Below are positions 16,222-27,093 of a DNA stretch of 64,000 bases, piece by piece. Source of the stretch: CAG-791 sp002449595 (GTDB lineage Bacteria; Bacillota; Clostridia; Lachnospirales; Lachnospiraceae). Made by a program: the position numbers and the translations under genes. The notes under the pieces are model-generated. The model did not search any database. It saw only the letters and a program-made list of their open reading frames with translations, and was not told where the DNA came from. Position 1 is the stretch's first letter, and every line of letters starts with the position of its first letter. Location: positions 70,457 through 134,456 of the forward strand of contig CAMNHV010000002.1 in assembly GCA_946539855.1 (NCBI GenBank). Reading direction: 5' to 3'.

Positions 16222-17151
16222 ATGAGAAAAAGATCTAAGACAGCAATCAAGTGCATATCGATCGCTGTGCTCGTGCTCGCGCTGGGGTTGTCCGGATGCG
16301 GGAAGAAGACTTCTTCGGATGCGGAAGGCGCTGGGGAAAATGTGACCGGCACGGAAGCAATTGATGAATCAGGCTCCGCGGAAACCGAACAGGCGCAGGA
16401 GTCCTCTTCGGAGGCAGACAGCGGGCAGGTGCAGGAGTCTGTGTCAGAGACAGAAGCTGAAGAGGCGCAGGAATCTGCCTCTGAAAACAGCGTCGCAGAC
16501 GCCTCGGAAGAGGCTGAGAGCGTGGCGCAGACGACGGAAGTGATCGAGACGGAAGTTCCGGAAGACGGGGACTTCACGGTCGGCATCATCGCGAACGGGG
16601 CTTACCGGAATTCGTTCCTGTGGCTGAGATTCGTGCCGGAGGAAGGCTGGACCCTGAACGACCAGGCGGTCATGACGGAACTCAACAGCGGCATCTCCAC
16701 GGAGGGAATCTCGACGGTCGCGCAGTACGCGGCGAGGGTCCGCGACGAACTGAACGCGGGCGGCATCTATTACGACCTCTGCGCGGAAGAGGAAAAGGAT
16801 TTCATGAACGCCGTCGTCGCGATCCAGAAGATCCCGCTCGTCAGCGGACAGAAGGTGGACCACGCGGACGTGCTGCAGCAGAGCCGGGAGATCCTGGACG
16901 CGTCGCTGCGGGCACAAGGCGCGGAGGCGGTCGATACCGTCATCACGACCTGCGGATTCCTGCGCAGCCACCAGAGCGGCCTCTGGTTCCACGTGAGGAC
17001 ACCGGCGACGGACTACGCGCCGCCGCAGGATCTGTACGGCAGGCAGGTCCACAGGATCCACGGCCCGTATGACGCCGTGATCACAGTGACGAGCATCGGG
17101 AAGGACCGCACCCAGGAGCTCCTGGACCGCTTCCACGGAGTCACGGAGTGA
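16222..17151 (+). CDS. Lipoprotein with acidic repeat linker, unknown function
   Basis: 309 residues. Signal peptide with lipobox LSGC (Cys 26), so a lipid-anchored surface protein. Residues about 30-112 are low-complexity Glu/Ser/Ala, including three 12-residue units beginning QAQES, QVQES and EAQES. The C-terminal 190 residues are a compact domain (FTVGIIANGAYRNSFLWLRFVPEEGWTL...) that I do not recognise. It begins 15 bases after the DUF5722 gene and its stop overlaps the CPBP start, so the three are one operon of envelope proteins. Confidence 0.8.
   Translation: MRKRSKTAIKCISIAVLVLALGLSGCGKKTSSDAEGAGENVTGTEAIDESGSAETEQAQESSSEADSGQVQESVSETEAEEAQESASENSVADASEEAESVAQTTEVIETEVPEDGDFTVGIIANGAYRNSFLWLRFVPEEGWTLNDQAVMTELNSGISTEGISTVAQYAARVRDELNAGGIYYDLCAEEEKDFMNAVVAIQKIPLVSGQKVDHADVLQQSREILDASLRAQGAEAVDTVITTCGFLRSHQSGLWFHVRTPATDYAPPQDLYGRQVHRIHGPYDAVITVTSIGKDRTQELLDRFHGVTE
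16393..16485 (+). repeat. Three 36-bp in-frame repeats in the lipoprotein linker
   Basis: Units start at 16393, 16429 and 16465, exactly 36 bp apart, each beginning G(C/T)GCAGGA(G/A)TC. They encode acidic 12-residue repeats in the spacer between lipid anchor and domain. Third positions have diverged. Confidence 0.7.
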
Positions 17152-18074
17152 GCCGGACCGGAGCGGCAGGACGGAGCGATATTTTGGCAGAAGCAGCCGG
17201 TATTTTTCTGATCTATCTCGTGAGTTTTGAGCTGGCGGACCTGGTCCTGCTCCGGCTCACAGAACTCTTCTGCGTGCATGGGCCTGCGGGCGCATTCCGC
17301 TTTTTTTCACTCTACAGGGCAGATATCACACTCGCCGCAGCCGCGCTCTCCGCGGCCGCGGCTTTTTCCGTGCTGCTGACCGCAAAGCCGTACCTGAAGG
17401 AGAGGCTGCGCAGCGCGCTGCCGCAGCGGCTGCGGCTTCGCCTGGCCGGCGGGATCGTCGGCGATCCGAAGCTGGAAGAGCGCAGGCGCCTGCAGCGGGA
17501 GGCATTCAGTGCGCTGCCCCTGCCGATGGCGGTAGTGGTATTTACGGGCATTTTCCTGAATCTTCTTGCGGCAGTGCTTGCGGAGCGGTTTCCACTGGTT
17601 CAGGCGGCGATGGCGGGAGGATCGCAGCAGGCCGGCGCGGCGTCGCCGGGCATGCTGATCGCGGTCACGGCGGTCCTCGTTCCGGGCATCGAGGAGATCG
17701 TGTTCCGGCTCTTCCTCTATGAGACCCTCGCGGAGAAGGAGATGAGGGGGGCGAATAATGCTTTTCCCGAAAAGGAGGGCTTGCACGTCGCGCGCAGAGC
17801 GGCGGTCATTTCGTCGGTCCTGTTCGGACTCAGCCACGGCGCGCCGCTGCAGGCAGTCTACGCGCTCATTATGGGCTTCGCGCTCTGCGTGATCTTTGAG
17901 CTGCGCGGGGGACTGGCGGCCTCCGCCCTGACGCACGCCTGCGTGAACCTGCTGGTGAGCGTCCTCATGTTCACCGGGCTCATGGAATCCCTGGCGACGC
18001 CCGCCTGCTGCGCCGCGTTCGGAGCGATCGCGCTCCTTCTCGCCGTGGCTGCATTCAGGCGAAAAGCCCCGTAA
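17148..18074 (+). CDS. CPBP-family intramembrane glutamic endopeptidase
   Basis: 308 residues, GTG start overlapping the lipoprotein stop by four bases. Several membrane helices, then the CPBP/Abi catalytic motifs: E182-E183-x3-R187 in PGIEEIVFR, H230 in FGLSHG and H263 in LTHACVN. These proteases cleave within membranes, act in CAAX processing or bacteriocin self-immunity, or have unknown substrates. A Gly/Asn/Glu-rich loop (about 198-212) separates the first two motifs. Co-transcription with the lipoprotein and DUF5722 genes suggests an envelope role. Confidence 0.85.
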   Translation: MSRTGAAGRSDILAEAAGIFLIYLVSFELADLVLLRLTELFCVHGPAGAFRFFSLYRADITLAAAALSAAAAFSVLLTAKPYLKERLRSALPQRLRLRLAGGIVGDPKLEERRRLQREAFSALPLPMAVVVFTGIFLNLLAAVLAERFPLVQAAMAGGSQQAGAASPGMLIAVTAVLVPGIEEIVFRLFLYETLAEKEMRGANNAFPEKEGLHVARRAAVISSVLFGLSHGAPLQAVYALIMGFALCVIFELRGGLAASALTHACVNLLVSVLMFTGLMESLATPACCAAFGAIALLLAVAAFRRKAP

Positions 18075-18081
18075 ATTTCCC

Positions 18082-18111
18082 TTGCATCCCTCAAGAGTGT
18101 CGTGCTATACT
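18082..18111 (+). promoter_or_regulatory. rpmE promoter
   Basis: TTGCAT (18082-18087), 18-bp spacer, TATACT (18106-18111). A transcript starting near 18118 would carry a leader of about 135 bases. Confidence 0.7.
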
Positions 18112-18117
18112 CTAAAA

Positions 18118-18253
18118 GTTCGTAACGACGCCGCTTCCCGTAACAATCATTTGCACAAGATGGGCGAAACGGGAGTATGAGTATACGATAGATCGTATGC
18201 GAGCGTGAAGAGAATACTCACGGTGGAAGACCACCGCGGAAGGAGGCGAAAAA
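18118..18253 (+). ncRNA. Structured rpmE 5' leader, candidate ribosomal-protein autoregulatory element
   Basis: The leader contains three possible helices: TTCCCGT (18135 region) with ACGGGAG, ATACGAT/ATCGTAT around 18183-18198, and CGGTGG-AAGA-CCACCG (18221-18236) immediately before the AAGGAGGCG ribosome site. L31 mRNA leaders that bind the protein are known in several bacterial groups. Whether this matches a described L31 leader could not be tested. Confidence 0.5.
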
Positions 18254-18460
18254 ATGAAAGAAGGAATTCATCCGAAGTATTTCCAGGCAACCGTGACTTG
18301 CAACTGCGGTAACACATGGGTCACCGGCTCCACGAAGTCCGACATCCACGTCGAAGTCTGCTCCAAGTGCCACTCATTCTATACCGGCCAGCAGAAGGCT
18401 TCCCAGGCGAAGGGACGCATCGAGCAGTTCAATAAGAGATACGGCCTGTCCAATAATTAG
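18254..18460 (+). CDS. rpmE: 50S ribosomal protein L31
   Basis: 68 residues of the zinc-binding (C+) form: C16 and C18 in TCNCGNTW, C36 and C39 in VCSKCHSFYTGQQK. L31 bridges the two ribosomal subunits at the central protuberance. Start ATG follows AAGGAGGCG. The gene has its own promoter, a long leader and its own terminator, so it is a single-gene transcription unit. Confidence 0.97.
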   Translation: MKEGIHPKYFQATVTCNCGNTWVTGSTKSDIHVEVCSKCHSFYTGQQKASQAKGRIEQFNKRYGLSNN

Positions 18461-18478
18461 GAAGAAAAAAGCAGCAGG

Positions 18479-18517
18479 AAGCAAGGTTGGGATAGCAATG
18501 TCTCAGCCTTGCTTTTT
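18479..18517 (+). terminator. rpmE terminator
   Basis: Fourteen-base stem AAGCAAGGTTGGGA / TCTCAGCCTTGCTT (two G-U pairs), eight-base loop, then TTT. Confidence 0.85.
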
Positions 18518-18585
18518 CGTTATACATGAAGTTCCGGGCGTGGCCGCATTCGCGGTACGACCCTTAGCAGTGAGGTAAAAGATCA

Positions 18586-19569
18586 ATGGCACGCAGAATT
18601 CAGCACTACTCAGGCATCGGCGGACAGGCCGTACTGGAAGGCGTGATGATGAAGAACAAGGAGACCTACGCGGTCGCGGTCCGCAAGCCGGACGGCGGGA
18701 TCGAGGTGGAAGCGGACGTTTACCGCGGGCTCATGGCGGACTCCGTCGCGTCGAAGATCCCGTTTGTGCGGGGCGTCATCAATTTCCTTGATTCGATGAT
18801 CCTCGGCATGCGGAGCCTGAACTTCTCAGCCTCCTTCTATGACGAGGAGACGGAGCGGTCCGAGGAGGACCGGGAGAAGGCCGGCGGGCAGGACAAAGAA
18901 GCCGGGAAGTGGGACAAGCTCCTGTACGCCCTGACGCTGATTCTTTCGCTCGCGTTTGCCATCAGCCTGTTCATGCTGCTGCCGTTCGCGCTGACGGAGT
19001 TCCTGCGGACCTACGTGCGCAACGCCTCGCTCCTCGCGATCGCGGAAGGCGTGCTGCGCATCCTGATCTTCCTGATCTATATCGTCGCGATCACCGCCAT
19101 GCGGGACATTCACCGGCTCTACCAGTACCACGGCGCCGAGCACAAGTGCATCAACTGCCTGGAGAGGGGCAGAGTCCTCACCGTGGACAACGTCGCGTCC
19201 AGCTCCAGGTTCCACAAGCGCTGCGGCACGAGCTTTGTGCTGCTCGTTCTGCTGATCAGTGTGATCCTGTTTTTCTTCATTCGCACGGATAATCTGATGA
19301 TGCGGCTCTTTATCCGCATCCTGCTGATTCCGGTCATCGCCGGCATCTCCTATGAGATCATCCGCCTCGCGGGAAGAAAGAGCGGCGGCATCATCGATCT
19401 CATCTCGCTCCCCGGGCTCTGGATGCAGCGCCTGACGACGAAGGAACCCGACGACGACATGATCGAAGTGGCGATCGCCTCGGTCGAAGCCGTGTTCAAC
19501 TGGAGGCAGTACCTCATGGACGAATTCGGCATGACGGAAGAACAGATCGCCGAGGAGACCGCAGGCTGA
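18586..19569 (+). CDS. DUF1385 membrane protein (YqhQ-like)
   Basis: 327 residues. N-terminal GGQAVLEGVMMKN and SKIPFVRGVINFLDSM are hallmarks of DUF1385. Several membrane helices follow (LLYALTLILSLAFAISLFMLLPFAL; ILIFLIYIVAI; FVLLVLLISVILFFF), with YHGAEHKCINCLE and SRFHKRCGTSF between, where conserved His and Cys residues suggest a metal site. The molecular function is unknown. Position between rpmE and prmC-prfA is a conserved order in Clostridia. Upstream lies a CCGCATTCGCGG hairpin shared with other leaders. Confidence 0.88.
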   Translation: MARRIQHYSGIGGQAVLEGVMMKNKETYAVAVRKPDGGIEVEADVYRGLMADSVASKIPFVRGVINFLDSMILGMRSLNFSASFYDEETERSEEDREKAGGQDKEAGKWDKLLYALTLILSLAFAISLFMLLPFALTEFLRTYVRNASLLAIAEGVLRILIFLIYIVAITAMRDIHRLYQYHGAEHKCINCLERGRVLTVDNVASSSRFHKRCGTSFVLLVLLISVILFFFIRTDNLMMRLFIRILLIPVIAGISYEIIRLAGRKSGGIIDLISLPGLWMQRLTTKEPDDDMIEVAIASVEAVFNWRQYLMDEFGMTEEQIAEETAG

Positions 19570-19609
19570 GTGCCGCGCAGGCATCCCGGCAGGCGGCCGG
19601 AGGAATGGC

Positions 19610-20449
19610 TTGAATTACAGAGAGACTTATGACGCGGGGAGAGCGCTCCTCTCCCTGCTGGAAGACGCGGACCTCGACGCGAGGCTCCTTCTGGAAGCGG
19701 CCTGCGGGACGGACCTGCAGACCCTGCTCGCGCACCCGGAACGCGAAGTGACCGCGGAAGAGGACGCGCGGTACCGGGAGATGCTCGCGCGGCGCGCGGC
19801 GAGAGAGCCCGTGGCGTACATTCTGGGACAGCAGGAATTCATGGGCCTGCCGTTTTTTGTGACGCCGGACGTCCTCATCCCGAACCAGGACACGGAGTTC
19901 GTGACGGAAGAGGCGATGCGCCACGTCCACGACGGAATGCGCATTCTCGACCTCTGCACCGGGAGCGGCTGCATCCTGCTGAGCCTTCTGCACTACGCGA
20001 ACGGCTGCACCGGCCTCGGCACGGACCTGTCCGAAGCCGCCCTGAAAGTTGCGGCGCGGAACGCGGAGCAACTCGATATTCCGGGCGCGTCCTTCGCCCG
20101 GGGGGATCTGTACGACGCGGTGGACCCGGGAGAGAAGTTCGACCTGATCATCTCGAATCCGCCGTACATTCCTTCAGAAACCATTGAGACGCTGGAGCCG
20201 GAGGTGCGGAGCGCGGAGCCGCACATGGCGCTGGACGGAGGAGAGGACGGCCTCCTGTTTTACAGAAGGATCCTCGCCGGCGCGCCGCAGTACCTGAAGC
20301 CGGGCGGACAGCTCTTTTTCGAGATCGGATATGACGAAGGGCAGGCCGTGTGCGGGCTGATGCAGGAAGCCGGCTTTACCGACGTCACCTGTGAAAAGGA
20401 TTTTGGCGGGAACGACCGCGTCGTCTCCGGGACGCTGCCGCTCCTGTGA
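19610..20449 (+). CDS. prmC: Peptide chain release factor N5-glutamine methyltransferase
   Basis: 279 residues, TTG start with GGAGGA upstream. Methylates the Gln of the GGQ motif in release factors; its substrate RF1 is the next gene. N-terminal helical domain, then the SAM-binding motif LDLCTGSGCILLSL and the catalytic NPPY in ISNPPYIPSE. Length and motifs are normal. Confidence 0.95.
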   Translation: MNYRETYDAGRALLSLLEDADLDARLLLEAACGTDLQTLLAHPEREVTAEEDARYREMLARRAAREPVAYILGQQEFMGLPFFVTPDVLIPNQDTEFVTEEAMRHVHDGMRILDLCTGSGCILLSLLHYANGCTGLGTDLSEAALKVAARNAEQLDIPGASFARGDLYDAVDPGEKFDLIISNPPYIPSETIETLEPEVRSAEPHMALDGGEDGLLFYRRILAGAPQYLKPGGQLFFEIGYDEGQAVCGLMQEAGFTDVTCEKDFGGNDRVVSGTLPLL

Positions 20450-20460
20450 GGATAACGTAC

Positions 20461-20484
20461 ATCGGATGGGCGTGCTCATCCGAT
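20461..20484 (+). other. Intercistronic hairpin between prmC and prfA
   Basis: Perfect eight-base inverted repeat ATCGGATG / CATCCGAT, extendable by G-U and G-C pairs, without a T-tract. It may modulate read-through from prmC to prfA. Confidence 0.45.
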
Positions 20485-20518
20485 AAAACCTCGGAGCACT
20501 AATTAAGAGGGAACAGAT

Positions 20519-21592
20519 ATGTTTGAGAAACTTGATATGCTGTGCCTTCGCAGCGAGGACATCACGAAGGAACTCGAGAGTCCCGGCGTGACGGACGACA
20601 TGGACCGCTACCGCAAGCTGATGAAGGAACAAAGCGAGATTCTGCCGGTGGTAACCCTTTATCAGGAATATCGGACCGAACAGAAAAACGTGGAAGACGA
20701 CCTCTTCCTCATCGAGAACGAGAGCGACGAGGACCTGAAGGCGATGGCGCGGGAGGAGCTTGCGGCCAGCAAGAAGAACGCGGCCGAAATGGAAGAACGG
20801 CTCAGGATCCTGCTGCTGCCGAAGGACCCCAACGACGAGAAGAACGTCATCGTCGAGATCCGCGCGGGCGCCGGGGGCGACGAGGCGGGGCTGTTTGCCG
20901 CCGAGATCTACAGGATGTACGTGCACTACGCGGAGAACCGGGGCTGGAAGGTCGAGACGCTGAGCTTCGAGGAGAGCGGCATCGGCGGCATGAAGTACGT
21001 GAACTTCATGATCACCGGGTCCGGCGCGTATTCGCGGCTCAAGTACGAGAGCGGCGTCCACCGCGTGCAGCGCGTGCCGGAGACGGAATCCGGCGGGCGG
21101 ATCCACACGTCCACGATCACTGTTGCGGTCATCCCGGAAGTCGACGACGACATCAGGATCGATATCCCGGACAAGGACGTCCGGATCGACGTGATGCGCG
21201 CGTCCGGCAACGGCGGCCAGTGCGTCAACACGACGGACTCCGCGGTGCGCCTGACGCATTATCCGACCGGGATCGTCATCTACTCCCAGACGGAGAAGTC
21301 CCAGCTGCAGAACAAGGCGAAGGCGTGGGCGCTCCTGCGCTCGAAGCTCTACGACCTCGAGATGCAGAAGCGGCACGACGAGGAGGCAGACCTCAGGCGC
21401 TCCCAGATCGGGACCGGGGACCGGTCCGAGAAGATCCGGACCTACAACTTCCCCCAGGGCCGGGTGACGGACCACCGCATCAAGCTGACTCTGTACAACA
21501 TCGACCAGGTCATGAACGGGGACCTCGACTGCATCATCGATCCGCTGATCACGGCGGACCAGGCGGCGAAGCTGTTGAAGATGGAGAACTGA
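20519..21592 (+). CDS. prfA: Peptide chain release factor 1
   Basis: 357 residues. Reads UAA and UAG and triggers peptide release. The codon-reading P-x-T is PET in VQRVPETESGG, which identifies RF1 rather than RF2. The catalytic GGQ is at 232-234 and is followed by Cys (GGQCVN) where E. coli has His. Ribosome site AAGAGGGA precedes the ATG. PrmC is encoded immediately upstream. Confidence 0.97.
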   Translation: MFEKLDMLCLRSEDITKELESPGVTDDMDRYRKLMKEQSEILPVVTLYQEYRTEQKNVEDDLFLIENESDEDLKAMAREELAASKKNAAEMEERLRILLLPKDPNDEKNVIVEIRAGAGGDEAGLFAAEIYRMYVHYAENRGWKVETLSFEESGIGGMKYVNFMITGSGAYSRLKYESGVHRVQRVPETESGGRIHTSTITVAVIPEVDDDIRIDIPDKDVRIDVMRASGNGGQCVNTTDSAVRLTHYPTGIVIYSQTEKSQLQNKAKAWALLRSKLYDLEMQKRHDEEADLRRSQIGTGDRSEKIRTYNFPQGRVTDHRIKLTLYNIDQVMNGDLDCIIDPLITADQAAKLLKMEN

Positions 21593-21656
21593 CTGTACGG
21601 AACAACAGGTTCCGGACAGATACCAGATACGAATAGGACAACGGAGGACGGACAGA

Positions 21657-22946
21657 ATGAAGACAGATGAACTTCTGATCTACCGGCTGAATGAAGATGA
21701 CATTCTGGTCAAGGCACAGCCGCTTCTTGAGGAAGGAACCGATCCCGACGAGGGAAGGAAGATCCTGTACGGGATCTGCGCGAAGCTCCTCGCGACGGCG
21801 GGCGAGAGCGGCTTCTACGGCAATCTCTGGCACTGCTGCATCGCGGACCTTCTCGTGAACCACGAGAACATCTATTCCAGGGAGGCGGAGATCCGCGGCG
21901 AGATCGAGGGAACCGTCAACGCCGCAGTGCTGCATGACATGGAGTTTTTCTTCAGCATGTTCTTCTGCGACTTCGAGGCGCTCGCGGAGCGCTGGCAGGT
22001 GCCGGAGCTGAAGCTGGTCACGGACTTCAAGCCCTCATCCGGGGAGAGCGGCGTCTACAACGGCCGCATCCGGGACCGGATCTGCACGCTCGCGCAGGAG
22101 ATGGCGGGCTGCAAAGACGCGGCGCAGATGAAGGACGCGGTCACCCAGTTTTACAAAGGATACGGCGTCGGCCGCTTCGGGCTGCACAAGGCGTTCCGCG
22201 TTGAACACGACGGGAACGGCGTGCAGATCGTCCCGATCAAGCGGATCCTGCACGTCTATATGAACGATCTCATCGGCTACGAGAGCGCGAAGAGAAAGCT
22301 CATCGAGAACACGGAGGCCTTCCTGAAGGGGCGCCCCGCGAACAACGTGCTGCTCTTCGGCGAGGCGGGAACCGGCAAGTCGTCCTGCATCAAGGCGATC
22401 TCCAACGAATACTACGAGCAAGGGCTCCGCATCATCGAGATCTACCGGCACCAGTTCAAGGACATCCACGCGGTGATCTCGCAGCTGAAGGGGCGCAATT
22501 ACCGCTTTATCCTGTACATGGACGACCTGAGCTTCGAGGAGTTCGAGACGGAGTACAAGTACCTGAAGGCGGTCATCGAGGGCGGCCTTGAGAAAAAGCC
22601 GGACAACATCCTGATCTACGCGACGAGCAACCGGAGGCATCTCATCCGCGAGAACTTCTCGGACCGCGACGGCGCCGCGATCTCCGACAAGCACGGCGGA
22701 GACACCACGCAGGAGAAGCTCTCGCTCGCAGGCAGGTTCGGCCTGAGCATCTATTTCGAGGAGCCGGATTTCGACGAGTACCAGCAGATCGTGAAGGAGC
22801 TTGCGAAAAAGCACGGCATCGACATGGACGAGGAGCAGCTCCGCAAAGAAGCGACCAGATGGGAGATGCGAAGCGGCTCGATGTCGGGGCGCACGGCGCA
22901 GCAGTTCATCGACTCGCTCCTCGGCAGGGACGAGTACGCGAAATAA
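21657..22946 (+). CDS. DUF815 AAA+ ATPase
   Basis: 429 residues. N-terminal 200 residues are an all-helical region; the rest is an AAA+ module: Walker A GEAGTGKSS (about 235-243), Walker B ILYMDDLSFEEFE, sensor-1 YATSNRRH and arginine-rich C-terminal lid. DUF815 proteins are conserved in Clostridia and Proteobacteria but have no established function. It follows prfA by 64 bases with a GGAGGACGG ribosome site. Confidence 0.88.
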   Translation: MKTDELLIYRLNEDDILVKAQPLLEEGTDPDEGRKILYGICAKLLATAGESGFYGNLWHCCIADLLVNHENIYSREAEIRGEIEGTVNAAVLHDMEFFFSMFFCDFEALAERWQVPELKLVTDFKPSSGESGVYNGRIRDRICTLAQEMAGCKDAAQMKDAVTQFYKGYGVGRFGLHKAFRVEHDGNGVQIVPIKRILHVYMNDLIGYESAKRKLIENTEAFLKGRPANNVLLFGEAGTGKSSCIKAISNEYYEQGLRIIEIYRHQFKDIHAVISQLKGRNYRFILYMDDLSFEEFETEYKYLKAVIEGGLEKKPDNILIYATSNRRHLIRENFSDRDGAAISDKHGGDTTQEKLSLAGRFGLSIYFEEPDFDEYQQIVKELAKKHGIDMDEEQLRKEATRWEMRSGSMSGRTAQQFIDSLLGRDEYAK

Positions 22947-22981
22947 GTCGGCGGGTTCCGGACCGCGGGGGCAAAAGAACC

Positions 22982-23010
22982 TTGCGGCATCCCATCCGCG
23001 ACCATATAAT
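22982..23010 (+). promoter_or_regulatory. Promoter of the ppx/gppA gene
   Basis: TTGCGG (22982-22987), 17-bp spacer, consensus TATAAT (23005-23010), about 78 bases before the start codon. Confidence 0.7.
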
Positions 23011-23087
23011 CAGACATAGATAGCTGTTCGGTACAGGGGTTTTTTGAACAGAATTTTACGGTATAGCAAAAGAAGCTGGAGGGGGGT

Positions 23088-24635
23088 ATGAGCGCACACA
23101 TGTTTGCCGCGATCGACTGCGGCAGCTATGAACTGGAGTGCAAGATCTTCGAGCTGTCCAGGAAGAACGGGATCCGGGAGGTGGACTCGGTCCGCCAGAC
23201 GATCGACCTCGGCAGCGACACTTACAATACGGGCAAGATCAGCTACGATCACGTCCGGCAGGTGGAGCAGTGCCTGATCGGGTTCCGCAGGATCATGGAC
23301 AATTACGGCGTGGAGAACTACCGCGCCTACGGAACGAGCGCGATCCGCGAGATGATGAACGCCTCGATCGTTCTCTCCCAGTGGGAGCGCGCCTCCGGGA
23401 TCCACATCGACGTCCTGAGCAACTCGGAGCAGAGATTTCTTGATTACAAGTCCGTCGCGTCCCGCGGCCAGAATTTCAACAAGGTCATCGACAAGGGGAC
23501 CGCGATCGTCGACATCGGCGGCGGCAGCATCCAGATCTCGCTGTTTGACCAGGACCGCCTCGTCACCACGCAGAACCTGAAGCTCGGCGTCCTTCGCCTC
23601 TACGAGCAGATCCGCAGGATCGACCCGAGATCCTCCCAGTTTGACCGGCTCGTCGAGGAACTCGTAAACGCCCAGTTAAAGACGTTCGACAAGCTCTATC
23701 TCAAGGAGCGCGAGATCCGCAATATCATCATCGTCGACGACTACATCTCGATGGCGACGAGGAGCCGCAACCTCCAGAACGACCTGATGAAGGAAGAGAC
23801 CGGATTCGTCAGTGCGGAAGACTTTTACACCTTCGTGGAACGCTTCCACAGCAGTGACGCGCAGGCCATCGCGCGGTATCTGGGCATGCCGAACGACAAC
23901 ATCGGGCTGCTCCACATCTCCGCGGTGATGATGAAGGCCATCGCGAAGACGATGAAGGCCGAGATGCTCTGGGCGCCCGGCGTCTGCCTGTGCGACGGCA
24001 TCGCGTATGAGTACGCGGAGGCGCACGGCTACCTGAAGCTCGCCCACGACTTCGAGCAGGACATCATCGCCTGCGCGGACGGCATCCGCCGCCGCTACAA
24101 AGGCAGCAAGGAGCGTGCGGACTACCTCCAGAAAGCCTGCACCAAGATCTTCGACACGACGAAGAAGGTCCACGGCTTCGGGCAGAGAGAGAGACTCCTT
24201 CTGCAGATCAGCGCGATCCTCCACGACTGCGGCGAGTTCATCAGCATGGTCGACCTGCCGGAATGCTCTTACAGCATCATCATGGCGAACGAGATCATCG
24301 GCCTCTCGCACAAGGAGCGCGAGATCGTGGCCAACGTCGTCAAATACAACCACGAGCCGTTCGAGTACTACGAGTCGCAGGAGACCGTGACGGACTTAAG
24401 CAAGAACACGTGGCTCGTCATCGCGGTCCTGACGTCGATCCTGCGCGTCGCGGACGGACTTGACCGCTCGCACAGCCAGAAGTTCAGCAATATGACCGCG
24501 TCGCTCAAGGAAGACCGGCTGCTCATCGGGATCAGCGGCGGAGAGGACATCACCCTGGAAAAGGGCCTGTTCCAGAACCGCGCGTCCTTCTTCGAGGAAG
24601 TCATGGGCATCACGCCGGTGATCAAGGTGCGCTGA
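23088..24635 (+). CDS. ppx: Ppx/GppA phosphatase (exopolyphosphatase)
   Basis: 515 residues. ASKHA-fold phosphatase: phosphate-1 loop AAIDCGSYELECKIFEL, GTSAIREMMN and phosphate-2 loop AIVDIGGGSIQISLF. The C-terminal half is an HD-type helical domain with ILHDCGEFIS and RVADGLDRSHS. These enzymes release phosphate from polyphosphate or hydrolyse pppGpp; the two cannot be separated by sequence here. ppk follows by 117 bases, which favours polyphosphate. Start ATG has GGAGGGGGG upstream. Confidence 0.88.
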   Translation: MSAHMFAAIDCGSYELECKIFELSRKNGIREVDSVRQTIDLGSDTYNTGKISYDHVRQVEQCLIGFRRIMDNYGVENYRAYGTSAIREMMNASIVLSQWERASGIHIDVLSNSEQRFLDYKSVASRGQNFNKVIDKGTAIVDIGGGSIQISLFDQDRLVTTQNLKLGVLRLYEQIRRIDPRSSQFDRLVEELVNAQLKTFDKLYLKEREIRNIIIVDDYISMATRSRNLQNDLMKEETGFVSAEDFYTFVERFHSSDAQAIARYLGMPNDNIGLLHISAVMMKAIAKTMKAEMLWAPGVCLCDGIAYEYAEAHGYLKLAHDFEQDIIACADGIRRRYKGSKERADYLQKACTKIFDTTKKVHGFGQRERLLLQISAILHDCGEFISMVDLPECSYSIIMANEIIGLSHKEREIVANVVKYNHEPFEYYESQETVTDLSKNTWLVIAVLTSILRVADGLDRSHSQKFSNMTASLKEDRLLIGISGGEDITLEKGLFQNRASFFEEVMGITPVIKVR

Positions 24636-24752
24636 GCGCCGATCGATAAATCTAAAGCGCGACAGAGGAGGTGCCCGGTCCGGGCGCCAGGGGTAAGGAA
24701 CAAAAAGCGGCGGGACCGCATCCGCGGAATTCGCCGCAGTGAGGTATAGAAC

Positions 24753-26927
<2,175 letters not shown>

Positions 26928-26937
26928 ATGATGGCAG

Positions 26938-26963
26938 CAGTTCGGAGCAGGGGTCCTGAACTG
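26938..26963 (+). terminator. Hairpin after ppk1
   Basis: CAGTTC-GGA / TCCTGAACTG pairing closes within ten bases of the ppk stop. No T-run follows, so termination is uncertain. Confidence 0.4.
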
Positions 26964-26976
26964 TTGAACATATCGC

Positions 26977-27001
26977 GAATGATACGATCCTTGTATCATT
27001 C
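26977..27001 (+). other. Inverted repeat upstream of the PurF-like gene
   Basis: Perfect nine-base inverted repeat GAATGATAC / GTATCATTC with a seven-base spacer, about 95 bases before the PurF-like start. It could be an operator or a leader hairpin. No purine-riboswitch core was recognised nearby. Confidence 0.45.
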
Positions 27002-27093
27002 CGGGAAAAACAGCATGATAGAATAACTGAGGATCGTTTGGGGAAGCGATCGATTGGGGGGCAGAAATCTCAAAGCACAGGAAAGGATGACAT

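Noticed and set aside
21200..21235. GGQ followed by Cys in RF1 as an anomaly
   Set aside because: The GGQ itself is intact, and I believe Cys at the next position is common in Clostridia, so it is not evidence of altered function.
26928..27093. Purine riboswitch before the PurF-like gene
   Set aside because: The conserved loop sequences of the purine aptamer were not found; only a simple inverted repeat is present.
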